Assembly (NCBI GenBank): GCA_947044405.1
Contig: CAMRHE010000018.1
Span: 5,208,001-5,272,000 of the forward strand
DNA: 64,000 nt
Reading direction: 5' to 3'
Origin: Leptodactylus fallax
Lineage: Eukaryota; Chordata; Amphibia; Anura; Leptodactylidae
Made by a program: the position numbers and the translations under genes. Numbering within the stretch: position 1 is the first letter of the stretch; the number at the start of each line of letters is the position of its first letter. The notes under the pieces are model-generated. The model ran no database searches. It was not told the DNA's origin and saw only the letters and a program-made list of their open reading frames with translations. Positions 56,852 through 64,000 of this stretch are shown here, in pieces.

Positions 56852-57204
56852 CAGGTGCATCTCAATAAATTAGAATATCTTTGAAACGTTTATTTCTTTC
56901 ATCCTATATTTTCTAGATTCTTTACACACAGAGTGTTCTATTTCAAGTGTTTTATTTCTGTAAATGTTGATTATGGATTACAGGTAATGAAAACCCAAAT
57001 CTAAGAATATTAGAATATTGTAAAAAAGTTCAGTATTGTATATTCAGTGTGTCACCTGCCAAGGTTTCCTAAGCCTTTAAATGGTCCCTCAGTCTGGTTC
57101 AGTAGGATACACAGTCATGGAAGACGCTGATTATGAATTGTATTACTGAATCACTGAAATGGATGAACGTTTCAAAGATATTCTAATTTATTGAATTGCA
57201 CCTG
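56852..57204 (+). mobile_element. Internally deleted Tc1-like element
   Basis: 353 bp with ends CAGGTGCATCTCAATAAATT and (inverted) CAGGTGCAATTCAATAAATT and TA on both sides (56850-56851, 57205-57206). The interior keeps a leader ending in ATCATGG-like CAGTCATGGAAGACGCTG, consistent with the start of a Tc1 transposase gene, and then goes straight to the right terminus. Non-autonomous. It lies 27 bp from Tc1 copy 2. Confidence 0.8.
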
Positions 57205-57206
57205 TA

Positions 57207-58752
57207 TTGTTGTAAGTGCCATCTTGCTCCCTTGGTTGGATGTTATTTAATTTGTACACAAACCAAATCTATTATATGAACTTGCTGATATGTCCCCTTT
57301 AAAATGCTGTGAGCAAAACTACAGAAAAACTGTACATTTGTGTAGGGTCCTCAGAGAAAGATACTGAACAAAACAGATTATCTATGTAGTAAGAGGTGGC
57401 AGCGGTTCTCTTAATGCAGGACAATAACAACTATGTACTCTTGCTGACCTTCTGCTAATGTCCCCAAGTACCATATAAAACACACTATTCCTGCTTTCAA
57501 CAACATAGCTGCTTTAGCAGTGATTATAGGTGCTCAGTCGTAACCAATGACCAGCCAGCTTATAAAGGACAAAGAAAGAGAAACACTAGGATACTTTCAC
57601 CTACTCTGTACTTAAAATGGCTACAAAAGAATTTTTTTCATACTTACAATTATGGCCAGGTTGTTGGAAGGCATTTCATTAAGTCATGACTAGTACAACC
57701 TTACAAGAGGATGTTTAAGGTAGACTGTCCTGTATGATGATGAACTCGTCAATCACAGGATGGGGAAACATATTTGAACAAATCTTACCCTATATTATAT
57801 GTCTATATTGACTAAAGTACAGTGACTGGCATATGAAAAAAACAAAAAAAACAAATGGGTCCAACTGAGTAATAGTTTGTATCCAGAAACTAATGTAGCT
57901 GGTTTTGTAGGACACTATATAGCAGTACTGAATTTGCCATTTGCTACAACAGATTATGATATAATGATATAATGAGGCTTTATAGAACCATATAGTGCCA
58001 TACAGCCATCATGTTTTAATTTTCCTTGCAGCCATACAGCATATAAAAATCCTGACATATTGCAACTTTGCACTTAGCCTCACAATAGGAGAATACTTCC
58101 TATTTTATAGAGATCACTTCACTGCAGTTATTTTATTATGATCACATGGAAAACAACAATTAAAGTTAACACCTCTATCATACATCGAAATGCAAATAAC
58201 ATAGCATCCACCGTTGACAAAGATGATGGCCAAAGCGCACTTTTTTCTTGCTCCTTCCTGCACTGTGACTACTGAGATTATAGCAGGGCACACTCACATC
58301 ACTTACCGATAAAAAATAATAGGTTGTTTTTTTGGCTGTATACTCTTCACCTTTTTAAGCCACCAACAGTGGTTTGAAAGATTTGGGAGGACCTGATGGA
58401 CATTCCTATCATGACGATCCTTGTAGATGGTCAGGTGGAGACTCCTCCCCTCCAGGCAAGTAATGCCATTGTTGCCTAGTAATGGTCTGAAAGCAATACC
58501 TATTGTAAATTTAATTGTTATGTGCATCATTTACATTGACTGGTTAAGCCACCAACTACTGTATTTTCAGTGACTCAAACAATGAATATGAATGATAAAT
58601 ACCAGCTTGACAGCTCATTTTCTAAATTTACAGTACATTGGGAAACTATTGATATGATCACAGTGACTGATGTAAACAGGCCTCTGCTATATAGGCCAGT
58701 GATGTTATATTCATTGGTTACATTCCCTTTATGCAACAGTCCCACTGAAATG
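57207..58752. other. Spacer, no gene recognised
   Basis: AT-rich; no exon, RNA gene or clear element recognised. Confidence 0.4.
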
Positions 58753-58756
58753 TAAA

Positions 58757-59090
58757 GGGGTTGTCCAGGAAATATTTTTTTTTTCCCTAGAGGCCGTGGA
58801 AGTTGAAAAAAAAAAAAAAAAAATCAGCTGTCCCCAGCGCTACGGTGTCCCAGAGCCCTGTCCGTTCCCTCGGTGCCCAAGGGCTTGTTCTGACGGAAGC
58901 ACTTGTCAATCGGCGGCTTCAGCGAGCTAAGGCAAGAACCCATATGAGAGTGACGTCCCGATTCCTTTCTCAAGCCGCTGAGGCCTGGGATACCCAAGTG
59001 CCGGGAACAGGTGAGTATGGGTTTTTTTTGTTTTTTTTTCACCTTCTCCCTGCCTCCAGGGAAAAAAAAAACTATTTCCTGAACCCACCC
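58757..59090. mobile_element. MITE with GGGGTTGTCCAGGAAATA ends
   Basis: Left GGGGTTGTCCAGGAAATA and right TATTTCCTGAACCCACCC are complementary, flanked by TAAA and TTTAAA. The interior is GC-richer (GGCACTTGGGTATCCC, inverted words CGGCGGCTTCAGCG and CAAGCCGCTGAGG). Relative of an end at 33683. Open frames here are palindrome by-products. Confidence 0.55.
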
Positions 59091-59198
59091 TTTAAAGAGA
59101 GCCTGCCAAGTGTTTTTTCTATCCTAAGTTGACAGCATCAAGTAATGACTTTTCCTGTGCTGCCCCCCACTAAACTTTCTGTTGCTGAAAAGTCATGT

Positions 59199-59310
59199 TA
59201 ATGCTGGGTTTACACGGTGCACTTTTAAAAAAGGCATGCAATTTTTCAAAAATACGTGTTGGTTTTTTGTTTTGTTTTTTAAAGCAAAAGGGCATCGTGT
59301 AAACCCAGGT
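59199..59310. mobile_element. Small MITE with GGGTTTACACG ends
   Basis: Left CTGGGTTTACACGGTGC and right GGCATCGTGTAAACCCAG are inverted copies about 105 bp apart. Directly adjoins the next inverted repeat. Confidence 0.55.
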
Positions 59311-59548
59311 TTTAAAACCTTATACAAATTTACCTTAACTGGTCACAGGGGGAAGGAGCAGTTTCATCTAGTCATGCAGTCAAGGTATGGTGTGATTGAC
59401 AGGCCCCTCACTGTTGGACATCAGCCTGTTACCCTACTTAACTGCCGGTCTCACGGGGTGTGATTTTGCGCAATGACTGCATGACTAGATGAAGCTGCTT
59501 CCGTCCCCTGTGACTAGTTAAGGTACTTTGCATAAGGTTTTAAAACCT
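59311..59548. mobile_element. Palindromic MITE, about 240 bp
   Basis: Left arm TTTTAAAACCTTATACAAAT, AACTGGTCACAGGGGGAAGG, CATCTAGTCATGCAGTCA; right arm is the inverted copy (TGACTGCATGACTAGATGAA, CCCCTGTGACTAGTTAAGG, CATAAGGTTTTAAAACC). Arms are about 70 bp at roughly nine in ten identity. Confidence 0.65.
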
Positions 59549-59646
59549 TGTAACTTGACTCTTCAGCAATATAAAGCTTAGTGAGGAGCACCATAGGAAA
59601 GATCATCAGTTAAGGATGAGGAAAACCACCTGACAGGATCGTTTAA

Positions 59647-59858
59647 AGCCGAGGCCCCACATTGCGGAAAACACAGCTTCTTTTATTGCAGATTTTACTG
59701 TGGTTTTATTGAGTCAAATTAGGAGTGGCTACAAAAGGAATGGAAAATATATAGGAAGCTCTTAAACTTGTACCATATGCTCAATCCACTCCTGACTTTG
59801 GCTCAAAAAACGCAACAAAACCTGCAACAAAAAAAAGCTGCAACATGGGGCTTGAGCG
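59647..59858. mobile_element. Palindromic MITE family B
   Basis: Left GCCGAGGCCCCACATTGCGG and right GCAACATGGGGCTTGAGCG; arms TTATTGCAGATTTTACTG and TTGAGTCAAATTAGGAGTGG face CCACTCCTGACTTTGGCTC and CCTGCAACAAAAAAAAGC. TAAA-type flanks. Sister of 12059-12278 and 18229-18424. Confidence 0.6.
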
Positions 59859-59861
59859 TAA

Positions 59862-61335
59862 ATGACAAATTCAGATCTGCCACACAACTAGTGGTCCAAA
59901 CATTAATAATATTTTTTTGTATTTAACAAAAATGGCAATTATTAACCTTATATTATACAGGCACAAAACAATCTTGCTGAGGTCTGCGAGCTATACATGA
60001 CAATAAACAATTGCATATGGTTAACAGGTTAGGAAGCATCTGAGGTGAGCATGCTGCCGTCTGCACTTGCTCACTAGCTGGAAGCAAATCATTATCTGTG
60101 TCAATAGAAAGCTAAATATAGCAGCAACTGAGACAGAGGAAGTTGAATAATAGTAATAAAAACAGAGTGATTTTCTCTTGGTACTTCACCAGAGGTGGTC
60201 TATATGACAGACTGATCCTGAGCTCTAACCACTACAACTAACAACTTAGTGCCCATGTATCTAGTTGTATCTACTGTGCTCTCCCATAAGTTTTCCATCA
60301 GGACAGATGAAGAATGATAAGTAAGGATGAATAAGTAATAGATTTATGAAGGATACATGAAGTGATTTGTCGTGAGGTTTTACGTCATGATGCTTTCTTC
60401 ATGTAGATGCACGCATGCAGCCAACAATTATTTCCTAATGATAAACAATACCGGTTGTTTATATTCCAGCCAATGAGAACGCCATAGAACAGGTATAGAC
60501 ACAGCAGAGCTGGATGGAACATGACTTGTCTTCTCTCCCACTACAGATCATTTCAATGTGTGACTGTCATTTCACACGAAGAGGCAGCTTAGTTCTGTGC
60601 CCCTTTGGTTCTGCTCAATTCTACCCCACGAACTATGCAAGAATAGAATAACAGCCCATACCCTGCTTGTTCTGCTCTCTGAGAAAAGCCAAACACATCT
60701 GAACTTAAAGTGACCATGTCATCAAAATGGCCTATTTTTTATGTGAAACAGATTTTTAAGAAGTATTGAAGATTTTATTTTTAATTTTCAATGTCAAAAT
60801 TCATAATAAAAAAAAAAAGAAAAAAAAAAGAAAAAAGGTACTATATCCTGCAATTTCACTCTGGCCACTTATTTATTTCATGAACAAGACAAACAGGGTT
60901 ACAATAGAAGATCACACCTCTAGACATAACACCCATAGTGTCCCATCATTGCACCCACTACTGACAATAGATGATGTCAAAGCAAATCTACTCCCCCTCC
61001 ATCACAGAGCATATCTATAAAACTCTACAAAAGTAAAAAAAAAAAAAAAAAAATACAAAAATCGTGGTATTTTTTATATTTTCACATATCTGGTTTTAAT
61101 AAATAAATAAATAAAACTGGTGACACATTCCTTATAAGGGGCACAACACCCACTATGTCACTATGACATTTCAAATGTTGTGTGAAAACTACGCGATGTA
61201 ACTATATATTATATATAACTACATGACCTCCTCGAGCCCACAAATTCAAAATGACATAAATATGGATATAGATGCGATATTATTAATATCAATTAATATC
61301 ATTAATATTATTGGCTAGTGGGAACTAACCATCAT
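59862..61335. other. AT-rich spacer, no gene recognised
   Basis: Contains A-rich runs at about 60807-60837 and 61036-61053 and an (AAAT)n-like run near 61099-61115. No exon recognised. Confidence 0.4.
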
Positions 61336-61340
61336 GCAAG

Positions 61341-61380
<40 letters not shown>
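61341..61380. repeat. (TA)n microsatellite
   Basis: About 20 TA units. No transposon end adjoins it. Confidence 0.95.
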
Positions 61381-61383
<3 letters not shown>

Positions 61384-61384
61384 G

Positions 61385-61985
61385 GCTGGTACTGTCTAGG
61401 CAATGTGGTGGCAGCGTTATCTTGCTGTGATCAGGGCAATATCTGCATTGAGTCTGTGCGTGTGTTTTTGTAGGAATTCTTTGAGAAATTCTGCTTATTC
61501 CCTCAAAATTGCAAGAATTCATATAAAAAATCTTCATGTATAGGTTAGAAAGTTAGACTAAATGCAAGTAAAGAGATATAACAGTAAATCCACTTTCTTG
61601 GCATATAGATCTATACATAGTTTTGTATATGTGGCACGCTCCATCAGATGCCTTACTGTGGAAGCCATTATTTAAAAAACCTGTTCAACATACAATAACC
61701 AAACAGCATTTATAAAACCGGTCAGGAGTCTAGATGTGTTGGTTATGTATTATAATAAATTGCAATAATGTGTAGGATGATCTTGCCGAGAAGTCCACAT
61801 GATGAATAGATCTCAACTTTATTATTCTATACTCTGAAAACCATACATAGGATCTAATGACAAAAGCAGAGTTAGTGCACTAGGATAAAGCCATAAAACC
61901 TGATCTCAGATAAACTAGGCTTTGGGTCAGTATTGATACATTTATGTTTTCTAGCTCAAATCATTTCCATCACTCTATAAAACTT
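61385..61985. other. Spacer, nothing recognised
   Basis: AT-rich; no gene recognised. Confidence 0.4.
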
Positions 61986-61988
61986 TTA

Positions 61989-62294
61989 GGGTATGTCCAC
62001 AAAGGATGTACTGACTGTGAATGAGCCACTGCGGACTTGCCAGCAGCTATTTCACTGTGATGTACAGTTCCAAATAAATGTCATCCACATACTGCGCTAA
62101 AACAGAACGCATTGCGAAGTGACCTGTGGTGCAGATTTTCAAGTCACAGAATGTCAATTTCCACCGCATTGTATTGCACAGGGTGAAACCAGTGGCCATC
62201 CCTCCTCTATTATCCTTTCTGCTGCAGAAATCACCCCATTTTGGGAGGTACAAACGGAAGTCAGTGACAAACATGTCTCATGTGGACAAAATCC
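61989..62294. mobile_element. MITE with GGGTATGTCCACA ends
   Basis: Left GGGTATGTCCACAAAGGATG and right CATGTCTCATGTGGACAAAATCC share an inverted TGTCCACA core. TTA at 61986-61988 and TAA at 62295-62297. Overlapping open frames on both strands follow from internal symmetry and have no known domain. Confidence 0.5.
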
Positions 62295-62545
62295 TAAAGA
62301 GGCTTTGGAGGATTTATAGATATTTTTTAAATTTAAGGCTGAAAAACTTTTTAACAAAAATGGTCTTTGTTGCATGTATAGATACACAGACCACAAACCT
62401 CAAATCAGACCAATCTATAGTTATGAGACAGATTTCTCCAGCAGGAACCCTCCCCCACTGCTCAGTGAGAGTTTCAGACTGACCAATATGCAGGTAAGTT
62501 TTTCCTTTTGTATATTTTTTTATTCATTCTTAAACATGCCTTTAA

Positions 62546-62827
62546 GCCTGGGCCTCACGTGGTGTAAACGGCGCGGAAAAAAACGCGGCATTTTACAGTC
62601 ACTGGAAAGTGGATGCGAATCCACTAGCGAATCCCATCCACACACTGCGGTTTTGGAAATCTCAGCATGCCAATTATACCTACAGAAACGGCCGCAGTTT
62701 CCCTGTAGGCATAATTGAAGCAGAAAGTCTTTCTGTAAAAGCGCTGCAGGAAAAACCGCAATTCGTTGCTGCCACAGTTTTTCCCGCAGTACTTTTTTGC
62801 TGTAGCCCGCTACATGGGGCCTTAGCC
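62546..62827. mobile_element. Palindromic MITE family A, opposite orientation, TAA duplication
   Basis: Begins GCCTGGGCCTCACGTGG and ends CTACATGGGGCCTTAGCC with TAA on both sides (62543-62545, 62828-62830). It carries the family A words in reverse (GCGAATCCCATCCACACAC, TAATTGAAGCAGAAAG, AAAACCGCAATTCGTTGCTG, AGTACTTTTTTGCTGTAGCC). Best-bounded copy of the family. Confidence 0.7.
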
Positions 62828-62830
62828 TAA

Positions 62831-64000
62831 AGGAGATTAATCTAGCTGCAATGCTCATATACAAAATGTGCCCTGCAAGCTTTCAGTCTGAATATTTTAT
62901 TTGACTTCCTGGATTTTGTATTGATCCTCAAGTGAGTGTTCTTATTCACCTCTCACCCTTTAGGAACAAAAGCTTTGTATGTACAGTATGTGGTATGCAC
63001 AGTAGATATTGCTGTGCCTTTCTGCAAACTGGAAGTGGAAAAAAAGACATAACAAGGGTCAGATGAGGATGAAAATAAATGAAAAAAAAAAAGAATACAT
63101 TCCCTTCTCCTTTAAAAAAACACACCATGATTTTCCACAGTGCCGTACAAGTAATGAATACACAATCAGCACATGCTGACATATACAAATGGCACAGACA
63201 GCTTTGCTCATGAAATCCTAAATCAATCTGGCTAAATGATGACGTTTATTCGCCCCAACCTTCTCCCACACACAGGTTCAGGATTGATGCCACAGCCAGG
63301 ACTCGGCTCTACTGTATATAAAATGAAATCAGCTCAATAATGCAATATAAATCAAGTGAATGAAAAGGTGTGGTACCCACACCCCCTAGACTTCAGTTAA
63401 GCCCCACATCACCGGCACACCCTGCCACCGACACACCTGTAGCATAATCTGCAAATACAGGAAAAAAAATAATCTGCTCATATTTAAGTCGAAAATGATC
63501 TGCCAGATGCCTGAAGAGCTGAGGGCTGATCCGGTTAAATGCAGGCACCCTTAAAATGCTCCAGTGGCGCTCCCTATGCTAAGCAGTCTTCACGTGTCCT
63601 TAACTGGCAAGGCAAACAATGATAATGAAAGGTCAGTACAGAAAGAAAACACAAGCTGATTTTTTTTCCTTCTTACAAAAATAATATTTGTTAGTAAAAG
63701 CAGGGTTTGTATACTGTACATTGACAAAAGCTTCTCAAATTTTTTTTCTGTTGGTTCATTCGTAACAGACATTGACACTATGTAAATAATCCTGATTCAT
63801 GCTGCTTTGTTCGGTATCATCAAGTATACTGTACATGGCAGAAATCCAGAATGAGTAGTTGTCCTTAAATGACTTCCACTCAGCCCTGCCAGATACTGTG
63901 GCTCAGAAGCAATTCAAAGGCAGAACACTGTAGCAAATGAGAACTAATGTAAAACAGAGCATGCTCTCTCCCTCTTCACACTGCCTGTTTTTGCAGTCTA
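62831..64000. other. Spacer, no gene recognised
   Basis: Repeat-poor; 63.23-63.95 kb is less AT-rich and lacks recognisable repeats, so it could be conserved non-coding or untranslated sequence. No exon could be supported. Confidence 0.4.

Noticed and set aside
62126..62864. Overlapping 114-118-codon frames
   Set aside because: They cover two palindromic MITEs; the frames follow the symmetric GC-rich modules.

Overview
The window looks like gene-free nuclear DNA from a vertebrate, most likely an anuran amphibian. The main reasons are AT-rich single-copy DNA packed with Tc1/mariner transposons, many short palindromic MITEs flanked by 3-bp TTA/TAA duplications, an L2-type LINE, and tRNA-derived SINEs whose 3' tail resembles that LINE's. 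The frog assignment is inference from repeat style; no species marker is present. I find no host protein-coding exon, tRNA, rRNA or snRNA gene. The window could be intergenic or inside a large intron.

Layout. 1-14.9 kb: AT-rich spacer with SINE copies (1.65, 6.5-6.9 kb) and MITEs (3.3, 4.5-5.25, 10.5, 12.1, 13.3 kb) and a 20-bp minisatellite (14.0 kb). 14.94-16.50 kb: a structurally complete Tc1-like transposon with an uninterrupted 338-codon transposase whose last two catalytic residues are spaced as DD35E. 16.5-31 kb: MITEs, a pure G56/C75 tract (20.5 kb), a 420-bp almost perfect palindrome with a TTA duplication (27.5-27.95 kb), a SINE and a large palindromic repeat (30.4-30.7 kb). 31.8-32.7 kb: a fold-back structure with 120-bp inverted arms around a 210-bp tandem duplication. 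39.59-41.22 kb: a second complete Tc1-like element (DD34E, intact ORF, ~217-bp inverted repeats). 43.1-46.46 kb: a 5'-truncated L2-type LINE broken by two insertions; the first, 238 bp with a 16-bp target duplication, carries on the minus strand a hammerhead ribozyme that fits the full type I secondary structure. 48.75-56.82 kb: two 1596-bp copies of a third Tc1 family in opposite orientation, 4.9 kb apart, one killed by three nonsense codons and the other by one frameshift. 54.2 and 56.85 kb: non-autonomous pogo-like and Tc1-derived elements. 57-64 kb: spacer and more MITEs.

Functional relations. The two intact transposases could in principle act on their own termini and on related deleted copies. 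The L2 LINE and the SINEs share a 3' tail, the usual sign that SINEs borrow LINE reverse transcriptase. The MITEs with TTA/TAA duplications would need a PIF/Harbinger-type transposase from elsewhere in the genome. The most interesting single item is the hammerhead ribozyme; next are the DD35E transposon, the 420-bp palindrome and the 31.8-32.7 kb fold-back.
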